Positions 21,662 through 31,096 of a stretch of 48,753 nucleotides of DNA are shown here, piece by piece. The position numbers and the translations under genes were made by a program. Source of the DNA: Seminavis robusta (taxonomy: Eukaryota; Bacillariophyta; Bacillariophyceae; Naviculales; Naviculaceae). Location of the stretch: the NCBI GenBank assembly GCA_903772945.1, contig CAICTM010000786.1:1-48753 (forward strand). Direction: 5' to 3'. Below the pieces are notes generated by a model. It saw only the letters and a list, made by a program, of their open reading frames with translations. It was not told the origin of the DNA and did not search any database. Position 1 is the first letter of the stretch, and each line of letters begins with the position of its first letter.

Positions 21662-23064
21662 TGTTGCAGCTACTGGCTACTCTGAGTAGCAACGGTAGCT
21701 AGCACTTCAGTTTTGTTTCGAAAACAAAAATGGTCTCTACATGCCTATAGTACCTGGTAGCTAGCTGATGGCTACTGTAGCTGGAGTTACTGCGATACGT
21801 ACCCGTAGTGTTTGCTACTGTGACTGCAGTTTTTACAACACAACGGTAGCTATCGAGGATCGGTACCATAGTTTGGACGTCCTGAGTGACCGTTGAGAGG
21901 GCGAAGAGATCGATCGATGGATGAATTGGAGTTGGCTTCTCGACTCATGACGTGGAGCACCTCCATTGGTGTTTGAAATCCAGTGATGGGACAAGTGGTA
22001 CTGTGGGCTTTGCAGTGCTGCTGGAGCTACTAGCTAGAGGTTGTTGGAAATCCAGTGCTGGGGGGCTACCGTAGTCATCCTTGGCAAGCATTGCAGCGAT
22101 GGGGATGAAGGTTGTAGGAATATCGGTGCTGGGGGGCATCTGTTGGGGTGTGTCTCCTGTGCTAGTAGGGGGCCAATTGTAGGGCATGCTGTGTGGGGAA
22201 AAAGCAAAGTGTGCACGGAGCTGCCAAAATCAGGGTTCAGGTTGGATCCAATGGCGGGGAAAGAAAAGAGCATTCTCATCATGGCCGTGGTCTTCTTCTG
22301 GATGCTACCAGGTAGCCAGCCTGCAACATACCGTATGCATAGGCATGCAAGCGAAAAGTGAAAGACCCTCCACGAGCCCCGACAATGCTACTAACTCCAC
22401 TGGCTTTTTGTTAGAAACATGAATAAGCCAGACGGGCTGTTTATTCCTCGATGAGACTAACTTGAGGCTCCCTGGAGGATGACCGCAACCCACCCCAACC
22501 TGGTCGCCCAAGTTCAGGTTGACCTTTTCGATAAGAGAAGAACCTTACCCCATTCTGTTCCCCAGTAATAGTATCAGGCATTTTAGCTTGCACAAACAAT
22601 AATAAAAGTTGGTTTCTACCTATAGCTATGCAGCCATAGCTACATTTTGATACCGTAGCTACTCATTAGCTACAAGAGCCCAACTTCTGTTGTGAATGCT
22701 GTTTTTCTGGGGGTCGTGATCCAGAATTACATAGCTTGGGTTTGAGGGTGAAAGGGATAGAGGCATTGGAGTTATTAGTATGGTATTGGACATACCGGTA
22801 CATTCATGGAGCACCTCGAGCAAGGCCAAAATCGGTGGGACTGCAACGGCATTCGGTACCCAGATTTTTCGTTCTAAAACGTTTGTTAGTCGAATGAGTC
22901 GTTGAGTCGAGACTCGGTGTCATCAATGTTGCCCGGAACAAAAAGACAAAAGAGACCAAAGGAACCCTGGTAATACATACTCTCTAGTACCACCTCCTGA
23001 TATATCCAACACTCGATCCACAGACAGAGCTCTAGCTAACAAGAAGGATAGAAAGAAAGACAAT
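21662..23064. other. Intergenic region without a supported gene
   Basis: Two overlapping Pro/Ser-rich minus-strand ORFs of about 80 residues (21945-22187, 22034-22282) and a plus-strand ORF (22041-22361) occupy the same bases, and none has supporting features. A short duplication of a GGTGCTGGGGGGC-like motif occurs near 22060 and 22130, along with several GTAGCTA patches. The last ~120 bp are the 5' flank of the gene at 23065. Confidence 0.45.
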
Positions 23065-24441
23065 ATGCTGAGAGTAATTCTACGGCACACTCGCAACGCG
23101 TTTCTGTTTGCTTGTTGTGTGCTATTGCTGTGTTCCTTTCATCGGCTGTGGCGGTATGACTTTGATGATCAACACAACAACCACCCTACTAGTAGTAGTC
23201 AGGAAGGCGATGTCCTGCTAGAAGATCACTTTGTATTTTGGGATGGGATACCGGCATGGGAACGATCGCTGGAAGCACGCAGTAACAACCATGCAGTCCT
23301 CTCGAAACTCATGTCGTATACCAACCTCAACTATGCCATCCTGTTAGCCTTTAAGCGTCACAATAACAACAACAACAGTCCTTCGGTCGAATCGGCATCT
23401 ACCAGTTCTGATAGAACCACTGCTACAACGAGAGACCGTGTCCCAGAGTCAGCAGTACTTGTAGAGAAACCTGCTATGACTGCCACTACCAGCATTGTAT
23501 CCAAGGAAGATGCCGTCACAGTGCCCAGACCCAAACAACAAGATAGTGAGAAAGATACCCAACAAGAATCTATTACTACTACTACTAGTGAGAAAGAAGA
23601 TGACGAGAAACAACAAACAGGACCGCCAACTACCACTACCAGTACCACTACCACTACCAGTACCATTAAAAGTACACAAGAAGAAGTCCCAACCGCCACA
23701 CCACGACCTTTGGAAGAAGCCAAAATCATCTTTAAGCGTCAAATACGACACGGAAAACAACGGCAGACTCGCAAGAAGAAGTCACACAAGCACAAACAGA
23801 CAAAAGTACCAGATGCCTCCACTCCACAAGACAACACCCATACTACCAATCCACCACTACCACCAAGTACTGCCTCCAATCCCCCCAAGATTGGATTCAT
23901 CTTGCACTTGCCCAGTTGCGATCGAGACGCCATTGCCAGTTGGATCGCCACGTGGAACGAACAGGCACTCGATCAACCCTTTCTCTTTCATGTCCTATTG
24001 GGTCCCAATGTCTCCAAGACGTGTCTCGAACAACTCCAAGTCAGACTCTCACAACTCAATAATCATCATCGAGATGGGATGATGGTCTTTCAAGTCTCGC
24101 AAGATGCCCCGTTGGCGCTCGCCTTGCAAACGTGTCAGGACAATTTGCTCGAGCAACATGCCAAAATATTATCATCAGTAGTAGTGTTGGACGAACTTCT
24201 TTACTACGATCATTCCAAAGCCAAAGGACGACTGCGTTCCAGTGCCATGATGCGGCGGTTCACTACTCGCGACAACAAGAGTGTCTTTACATGTACTGGT
24301 GGGGGGCAACAACAGCCCTCCTTTTGCGATGATTCCGTCCTGGAATGTCCCTGGTTTCAGTATTCACCGTCCAACAACAACAATCCAGAATCACCACCGG
24401 ACCGCACGGAAACACCCAAAGTGGAGGCGGCAGTGTTATAG
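23065..24441 (+). CDS. Predicted type II membrane protein with low-complexity stem, unrecognised
   Basis: The intronless ATG frame gives 458 residues. Residues 10-28 are a single hydrophobic helix after a basic N-terminus (LRVILRHTRN), fitting a signal anchor. Next come a short folded-looking part (FWDGIPAWERSLEAR...NYAILLAFKRH), about 170 residues of Thr/Ser/Gln/Lys-rich low complexity, and then a more ordered domain from about 272: KIGFILHLPSCDRDAIASWI, FHVLLGPNVSKTCL, and Cys-containing VFTCTGG...CDDSVLECPWF. Short anchor, stem and lumenal domain resemble Golgi enzymes such as glycosyltransferases, but no DxD or named motif is visible, so this is only a resemblance. The frame might continue through an unrecognised intron downstream. 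Confidence 0.65.
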   Translation: MLRVILRHTRNAFLFACCVLLLCSFHRLWRYDFDDQHNNHPTSSSQEGDVLLEDHFVFWDGIPAWERSLEARSNNHAVLSKLMSYTNLNYAILLAFKRHNNNNNSPSVESASTSSDRTTATTRDRVPESAVLVEKPAMTATTSIVSKEDAVTVPRPKQQDSEKDTQQESITTTTSEKEDDEKQQTGPPTTTTSTTTTTSTIKSTQEEVPTATPRPLEEAKIIFKRQIRHGKQRQTRKKKSHKHKQTKVPDASTPQDNTHTTNPPLPPSTASNPPKIGFILHLPSCDRDAIASWIATWNEQALDQPFLFHVLLGPNVSKTCLEQLQVRLSQLNNHHRDGMMVFQVSQDAPLALALQTCQDNLLEQHAKILSSVVVLDELLYYDHSKAKGRLRSSAMMRRFTTRDNKSVFTCTGGGQQQPSFCDDSVLECPWFQYSPSNNNNPESPPDRTETPKVEAAVL

Positions 24442-25610
24442 CCGTCACAAAGCAAAGCAAAACGCTATAAATTGGGACACACTGCGACGAAACGAGCGAA
24501 TACGAACCGCCTCCTCGCTTAATCATTATCAAAACGTATACCGTACATGCATGGGTATTAGGAATTGGCCTGTACCTGGTACCGTACAGTCAGTGAGTAG
24601 ACACTTGTAGCTCGCTAGCTAGCTAGTATAGACGCGCAAGTTCTTGGCCAAGCAAAGAATGGCATCGTTCCTTTCCTTCGGAGCTACCTGCCTGGCTGGA
24701 CATGCGAGTCTCACCCTTACTAATACAGTACGTGCTGTACAGCCACCATAACATGAGCCTCTGTTGCGCCCTCTCTCCAAGTAAGTCGTTCTTTAAGAAA
24801 GTAAGGGATTTCCGAGGCCAGCCAAGGTGCTGGTATGGCATCATCACGGGAACAAGAACCGCGGGTGGCACCATGATCATTATCGTTTCCTCTATTATAT
24901 TGCATACTACGTCCATCCGCCGTCATGGCAGCCAGTTTGGAACACAGCCAGCCAAGCAGAGGGAAGGCCTCTGGATGACACTCACACAAGAATACTGGAC
25001 ATCCTTCGTTTCGGCTTTCTTGAGCAAAGGTAAATGGTAATAGCAGGATTGCTGGTACTGTGCAACCAGAGCGAAGGCATCTGGCGTGGCTTGCAAGCGA
25101 ATACAATGAAACTCTTGCTCCTTCCGTAGATAGTTTCCCTACTCTAAAACCCCCGTTTTATTTTCATAAGGTGTGCCTGAATGATGGGATGAGGGGCTTC
25201 GATTCGATTCATCATTCTGTGGATCCAACTGTTGCAGTTGGTGCGGTCGTGGTTGCGCGGGAGTCAAGAGTCGAACGGACAAGCACCACGGTGGGAGTGG
25301 CGGAAACAACCGTTTTGGGTTGGCGCACCTCTTCGTCTTGGTCAGGTTCCAGCAACTCACCACCATCCATCCTACTCGACTCCATGTATTGCTCAACGCA
25401 TATCTATCCCGCAAAGCTCATGATGCCAAAAATTTGAGAGTCAGCAAAGCAATTCAGGCGAAACAGCGTGCATGCGGAAGAAGTGCGGTCGACCTCTGAC
25501 ACCGAGCATCAAAAATTCACTTGGCTGTGATAGGCGGACTCGTGGAACGCGGAGTCAACGTAGCAACCACAACACCATACCATTAGAAAAATCTACTACC
25601 ACCCAAGTAC
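24442..25610. other. Intergenic region with a retroelement tail
   Basis: Several overlapping ORFs of 65-128 residues occur on both strands (24702-25040, 25060-25437, 24720-25106), but none has a domain or consistent frame. A CGCTAGCTAGCTAGTAT patch lies at 24613-24629. The tail fragment at 25121-25155 crosses one of these ORFs. A 3' exon of the gene at 23065 cannot be excluded. Confidence 0.4.
25121..25155 (+). repeat. Retroelement 3'-tail fragment, copy 3
   Basis: CTTCCGTAGATAGTTTCCCT followed by ACTCTAAAACCCCCG differs only slightly from the tail of the element at the window's right end (48056-48092, reversed). No coding body is attached upstream. Confidence 0.7.
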
Positions 25611-26261
25611 ATGGATGCATTTGAAACTCTCCAGGGAGCAATGGGGGCACCCGCCTACCGACCGCACCAGCACCAATACCGCAGCAGCCTCGGTCTCCAT
25701 GCGACAAACAACGCTAGAGCGAATAGGACGATTCTGTGGCTCAAACAGGTCGTCTTTTGGTTGATAATTTTCGTCTTCTTATTGATGGTGTTCGAGAGCC
25801 TCTGGGCTAGCGAACCGGAACATCGCACTACCACCATCGAAACGGAAATAGCCGACCAGGCGGGAGTTCTGCACGTAGGGACAATAGACATTAGCATTGA
25901 AAACTTTTCATCCGAAGACACTCCAGAAGAAGAGGACGATGCCGTCCCAGATACCTTTTATTTTGTTGGTGGCAAGCCGGTTTGGTTCGATGCAACTTTG
26001 GAAGGGAGATGGGCCACGCTGAAGCAACAATTTATGAGCATCTTCTGGGCCCCTACCGTGTGGCAGCCAGCTAGAATCCCTCATCGGGAAATGCCAGGAC
26101 CGGAAACATTGACTCAAACGCAGCTGCTTCTGATGCAGGAAGAGGAGGAAGGATTTGAACCAGGAGCCAACGAAGTGGAACCGTTTCGACGGAGAAGCAT
26201 ACGAGGAACCATGACACACTTTGGCATTGCTGATGCTTTAGCGGGTGGCCTGCAACTGTAG
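25611..26261 (+). CDS. Small single-pass membrane protein, unrecognised
   Basis: The ATG frame gives 216 residues without introns. A hydrophilic N-terminus with Arg residues (NARANRTILWLKQ) precedes one strong membrane helix at about 44-64 (VVFWLIIFVFLLMVFESLW). The rest is acidic and hydrophilic, with a VPDTFYFVGGKPVWFDATLEG stretch as the best candidate for a folded part, then Glu-rich and Arg-rich segments. The positive-inside rule suggests a cytosolic N-terminus and a lumenal or outside C-terminus. I recognise no family. Confidence 0.6.
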   Translation: MDAFETLQGAMGAPAYRPHQHQYRSSLGLHATNNARANRTILWLKQVVFWLIIFVFLLMVFESLWASEPEHRTTTIETEIADQAGVLHVGTIDISIENFSSEDTPEEEDDAVPDTFYFVGGKPVWFDATLEGRWATLKQQFMSIFWAPTVWQPARIPHREMPGPETLTQTQLLLMQEEEEGFEPGANEVEPFRRRSIRGTMTHFGIADALAGGLQL

Positions 26262-27148
26262 TAGACGCACTACTGCATGCGGAGTTGATCAATTAATTAA
26301 TGTAATGATATCACATAATGAAAGTATACGAAACCACGTTATGAATTCTATGCGCATGCAGATCCGCCCGGTCCATGAAACTCAAAAACATCCACTGTCC
26401 TCTGCCGCCCCATCTTATCCAGTTATCTAGGATACATGTATTTCAGCTATAGGAAGCCTAGCTAGGGGCTCCTGTTGACAAAACATAGCGAAGCAATAAT
26501 CGGAGGAATCAAGCCCAAGAGGAATATCCAGCCGCAACCCAAGAAGAGCGACCTGAAGGTTGTGGGGCAAAGGCAGCTTGAAAACCAAGCAATGATTTCA
26601 TAGCGACCGACGACGAAGCGGAGAAGAAATCGGGAAACCGGAAGACGCGCCACGTTTCATTTTGCACTACAGCAAACATGGACGACCTTTGTTTGTCTGG
26701 CATGTCTATCCAGGGTGCGAGGTCAAGTGAATTAGCTAGCGCTTAGTTTTTACTCCTGGCAGGCGCCCTGTTTCATTCCCTTCTCCTTGGACCGTTGTTC
26801 CTGCTCGGGGGAAGCTCTTGCCTGTCTAGTCTCGCTTGAATCAGACACGGCAAAGTCAAGAAGCTAGAACCAGGATAAGGCAGAACTGCTGAACCGCTGA
26901 CGGTGGTCCATGACAGTCTGTTCACCTTGAACCAGCTGGCCTACGCTGGTACTCTGCTCACGATCATGAAGTGCTGTAACTTTGGTTGGTTGAATGGGGG
27001 AGCGCACTTTGCTCTAGCCAGCTCGAAGTTCTTTGCCTTCAACTGACAAAGCATTTGCCCTTGGTTTCACCACTCTTGATGCATCGCTGGCATTGCAGCG
27101 CCATGTCTGGCGAATAGTTGGCAAATCAAATGAGTAATATTCATGATG
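26262..27148. other. Intergenic region, 3' side of the third five-exon LRR gene
   Basis: No supported gene. Two overlapping minus-strand ORFs of about 64 residues (26462-26653, 26509-26703) contradict each other and have no start context. The 3' end of the minus-strand LRR gene must lie just left of 27149. Confidence 0.45.
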
Positions 27149-29668
27149 TCATGCTTTTGAGCAATTCTCACAAGTACAGCCACATAGACTAGTGCCATAG
27201 CAGACTGACAGGTTGCTCGTTGGAACAGCATAGACATTCCCACCAAAATAGTTCATTTCATGTGGCGAGAGTAATACACCACATAATCCATCAGAGATGC
27301 TGCCTGTCAAGGATGTGTTCATGACTACCAGGCTGGTCAAATTGTCCAACAAAAATAGCTGTGTGGGAAGGGTCCCAGATATTTTCGTGCTTTGCAGTTC
27401 GAGGATCTCAAGGCTAGACAACAAACCAACTTCGGTGGGAAGAGAGCCTGAGAAAAGGTTGTCATTGATATGCAACTGCTGTAGCTTGGTGAGTTGGTGG
27501 AGGCCACCTTGTTCCAGAGGTCTGCCTTCTAATTGGTTGGTTTGGATGTTCAACAACCTTAACTCTGATGTTGAAACAAACAAACATGCAAATTTGAGCA
27601 TAGATGGCCTCCAAAGCTACAGGAGAGGTTTATAGCACTCACCTGACATCTTTGATAACTCTTCTGGTAAAGCGCCTGAGATTGAGTTCCTCTGCAAGGT
27701 CAAGTAGGCCTGCAAAAAGTGGCACAGCTCCCTTAGTGCATAGAGGAACCAATACCAAACAAGCTTTGTTCATGATAACTTACTAACTTTGTCAACAATC
27801 CCATCTCACTTGGAATTGTGCCATTGAGTTGAAAGTCTGTAATTCCTATGCTTCGCAGATTGGTCAGCCTTCCAATCTCAGCTGTTCAAAGCATTTATGT
27901 CGAAAAAATGTTCAGCCAGCAAAGAATGCAAGCACAAACACAAACACAAAGAACTAAGGGCACTTACATGGGATTGAAGTGAAGCCCCCAATTTTCCGAC
28001 CAGCTAGACTTAGCAACTCCAAATTGTGCAGGTTTCCAACTACCTGATGGAGGAAAAATTCTGTATCCAATAGAGGGAACTCTGAGAAACTCAAGGTCTT
28101 CAGGTTCGACATTCGAAGAATCTCAGTGGGTATTGACCCTGTGTTGGCAGAAAACATCAAGTGAGTCCAAAGTCAAACTGTGGAATTTCTGCAATCCTTT
28201 GTCCGCGCCCTTCCATACCAGAGATATTCGCTTGAGCAGAAACCAGAACTTTCAGGTTGCTTAGGTTCCCCAGCTCAGTTGGTAAAGTCCCATCAAGCTT
28301 GCTGTGTGCGATTATTAGATTCTCCAAGCTTCGTAGCCGACCTAGTTCTGTTGGGAGTGTTCCAGACAAGTGAGTTGCGCTAAACCCCAAGGCTGTCAGC
28401 CTTGTCATCAGCCCAACCTCCGTTGGTATATTTCCTTTGAGCTGGAGGTTCCAAGATAACAAAAGACTTTCCAAGCTATCACAAAGCAGGGATATTTCTG
28501 GCGGCATTTTCCCGTCCAAGTTGTTGGCATATGCAAACTCCAATGAAAGGAGTTGCCCATTGTCATTACAAGCCACCTCTCGATCTTGTGAATCCGACCA
28601 TCGTAGCTGTTCCCAGTTGCACTCATTGGAGTCCCAATCTAACCAGCCTTGATGTTTCACCCAATAGTCCCCCCGTGTTGAATAATAAAGTGTGGCCAGA
28701 GCAAACCTTTGCTTTAGTCTCCATAAAGGGAGATGTTGTGTATTGTTGGATTTGTTGATATTGCTGCTTAGCCATTGATATGCCTTGGTCTGTGGAGACC
28801 TAGGATTTTCCATTGCCCTGATTGTGTAGTCAGGTAGATTTAGTCTTTCCCATACCGGTAGCGATATTGGTGATTGTGTGATTGAAGCTGTTGTCCCTGG
28901 ATATTCTTGTATTGGAATCACTCCATTTTGCTGCTTTGCTGACTGAGCTTGATTACTTGATTTTCGAGCAAGAAGAAATGCCACAAGAATAATCAAAACA
29001 AGCACTAGTGCAACCATTGTTTCCAGGGAAAGAAACAAGAATAGTTTCCTCTTCCATAGTCTCTTTGCCCTTGTTGTTATTGGCTCTGCCATTGGAATCT
29101 CCCCATTTTCTAAGTCATCAACTGGGTCAGCATGAATAAGACCAGCATCATTGCTCGTTGATTCTTCACTGTTATGTCTAGTGAAATTGAAGGCCAACAG
29201 ATTGCTGATATCAGCATGAATAAGACCATTATTGTGGTCTCTGTCACTTTGAGACGTAGGCACCAATTCCAGTCCCCGCGCTTCCATGTCAGGAATCCTT
29301 CCAGTCAATCGCCTACTTCTTGGGCGATGAAATATCGGTCTGATCCCAGCCACAGCATAGGCCCCAGGTCCGTCCTCTCTGACCCTTCTTGCTCGATGCA
29401 GTGATGGTAGAGTTGATGTCGGTAATGGCTGGATGCTACTGATAACATCATCAAGGGCCTGTGGCGAGGAGTGACTTGGTTGAGAACTGTTGGGAAATGT
29501 GGTTGGATGCTGCCTTCCAATCACTAAATCCATCTCTTTCTTCTCTTGCTCCCCTTTGTCCTCACCAATATCACTAAACACATACATTGTAGGAGTTGCT
29601 GGTTTGTTGTTGTAGACCCCTGCCATCATGGGTTCTTGTCTTCTTGTTCTTCTTGTCTTCTTTTTCAT
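27149..29668 (-). CDS. Single-pass LRR protein, five exons (five-exon clade, copy 3)
   Basis: Minus-strand exons are 29668-28219, 28138-27968, 27881-27784, 27709-27643 and 27564-27149 (2,202 nt, 733 residues), with internal exons of 171, 98 and 67 nt as in the two plus-strand copies. The frame is open further upstream to 29782, but the first ATG is at 29668 and gives MKKK, matching the copy at 16400. A disordered N-terminus shares VFSDIGEDKGEQEKKEM and GPGAYAVAGIRPIF with that copy and has an extra ~27-residue insert (NLLAFNFTRHN region). The membrane helix is at about 212-235, LRRs run from about 369 to 699, and the cap is LCGCTCENC. Intron 4 here is unlike those of the other two copies, so this copy diverged earlier or was replaced locally. 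Likely outward-facing LRRs; function unknown. Confidence 0.9.
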
Positions 29669-30602
29669 TTTTACTGGAACTGGTGCCAGCGTCACTTTTT
29701 TCTGTGTCTGCTGTTCCCATGGTGGGGTGGTCACGTCGGGTGGAAGTAACGGTATACCAGTCCGCTGGCTTATTGGACACACCTCATTGCTATGGTACCG
29801 GTACGCTGCTGGCTGGTACCTGGTTCTCGTTCAAGTTTGTCCGAAGCGCGCAACCCTACTAGTACTGTAGCTCTACAAGATACAGTGTCTCCATTGCTTC
29901 AGGGTTATCTGCGTGAAGTGGCATGATTTTCTCCATCCCCCGGTAGTTACGGGATTTTTGAAAGGCTGTTGGTGTTACTGAATAAAGTAGTGCATTTCTC
30001 CGTCCCCTTTCAGGGCGCGTCGCATGCCTCTTCCACAGGTAGGTGTATTGTATACCCCACTGCGTTGTGGTGGCGCTGTTGGGCACTGATTTTCTCTATC
30101 CCGGTACCGTACTAGCTACTACAGGATTTTCCTTTGCAGGCTCAATTTTTTATTTGAAGCAAGGGGCATGTTTAGTTGCTGGTGTTGATGATCATTGGGC
30201 GGTTGGAGCCGGTACTTCATCTACTCATCTACTAGAGTACTGCCCTACTAGCTGGTAGTACCTTTTTGCAGAACGGTGGCATGGATCTTCCACTAGCTAG
30301 TGTACCGGTACATGCACTACTGGCTAGTGAGCCTTGGATGCCAATGGAGGCTTTGGTCATGTTGCGTTGTTGTTCCATTGAGGGATGGAATGACCACATG
30401 ACTACAATAAGTCTACAATGAATAATGAAAGCCCGACCCCGATCTGATACTGCCTGTGTCGGTGCCGAGACAGTAGTTGTACCGTACAGTACCGGTACCG
30501 GTAGATAGGACATAAGATTAAAACATCGGACTTAAAGATTAGGTATTGGTAATTCGTAGTCATCAAGATGCAACTGTGGCAGCAAAAAGACAAGATAGGT
30601 CT

Positions 30603-30832
30603 TCTTGTTAATCAGAAAAATCTCGAAACAATCGGATCTAAGAAACAGTTGCACGAAAGCTCCACCAGGGTTCTTTATCCTCGATTGATCGGTCACCGTT
30701 CTAAGGTCATTCAAAATCTCGACTTAATTAAAGACCCAAAGAAGATGATTTCTTGTTAATTCATTTTCTAAGAAGAAATCGGATCCAACTAAGCAACAGT
30801 TGAACGAATGCCCCACCATGGTTCTTTGTCGT
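30603..30832. repeat. Direct duplication of an ~80-bp unit upstream of an LRR gene
   Basis: The stretches 30603-30682 and 30751-30832 share TTCTTGTTAAT, AATCGGATC, AACAGTTG.ACGAA, and CCACCA.GGTTCTTT in the same order, about 148 bp apart. Divergence is moderate. It lies about 270-490 bp upstream of the LRR start codon. Confidence 0.65.
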
Positions 30833-30985
30833 TTACCTTGTACTGGTGCCTTGGATTGAACTTTTCAAGCACGTCATTTCGTCAGTCATCTCGACTCTCC
30901 GATCTAGACCAAGAAGCTAAACGCGAAGGATTTGAGAAGCTGTCTATCAGGTTGTCGGTCTCCTATCTTTTGAGTTGCTCGGTTC

Positions 30986-31003
30986 TTCTTCTCACTTTTG
31001 CAT
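30986..31003 (+). promoter_or_regulatory. 18-bp motif shared by the 5' flanks of both two-exon LRR genes
   Basis: TTCTTCTCACTTTTGCAT occurs here, 94 bp before the ATG, and identically at 35883-35900, 57 bp before the ATG of the tandem paralog. The surrounding sequence is poorly conserved, so the motif stands out as a candidate core promoter or initiator; it could also be residual duplication. Confidence 0.4.
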
Positions 31004-31096
31004 TGTTTGATCATTGCAAGCTTTCCTCTGCTCTCCTCCTGGTGCGAATTTTCTTCTGAGGAGACAGGCAACTCCATTCTACAACGAACTTTTGGC

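Larger units (their letters stand above)
29669..31096. other. Intergenic region between divergent LRR genes
   Basis: No supported gene. It holds the 5' flanks of the LRR gene at 29668 (-) and the one at 31097 (+). Many TACCGGTA or GGTACCGG palindromes occur (30103-30109, 30301-30310, 30488-30503), as does a duplicated ~80-bp unit (30603-30682 and 30751-30832, listed separately). The reading frame of the downstream LRR gene is open from about 30998 but has no ATG before 31097. Confidence 0.5.

Noticed and set aside
22034-22361. Overlapping Pro/Ser-rich ORFs on both strands
   Set aside because: Several frames overlap over the same bases, with no domain and no clear start; not enough to call a gene.
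24702-25437. Candidate short genes or a 3' exon of the gene at 23065
   Set aside because: Frames conflict, no consistent splice sites were found, and a retroelement tail crosses one ORF.
29546-29870. Plus-strand Cys/Phe-rich ORFs opposite the LRR gene 5' end
   Set aside because: They are antisense to the N-terminus of the LRR gene or its leader and have low complexity.
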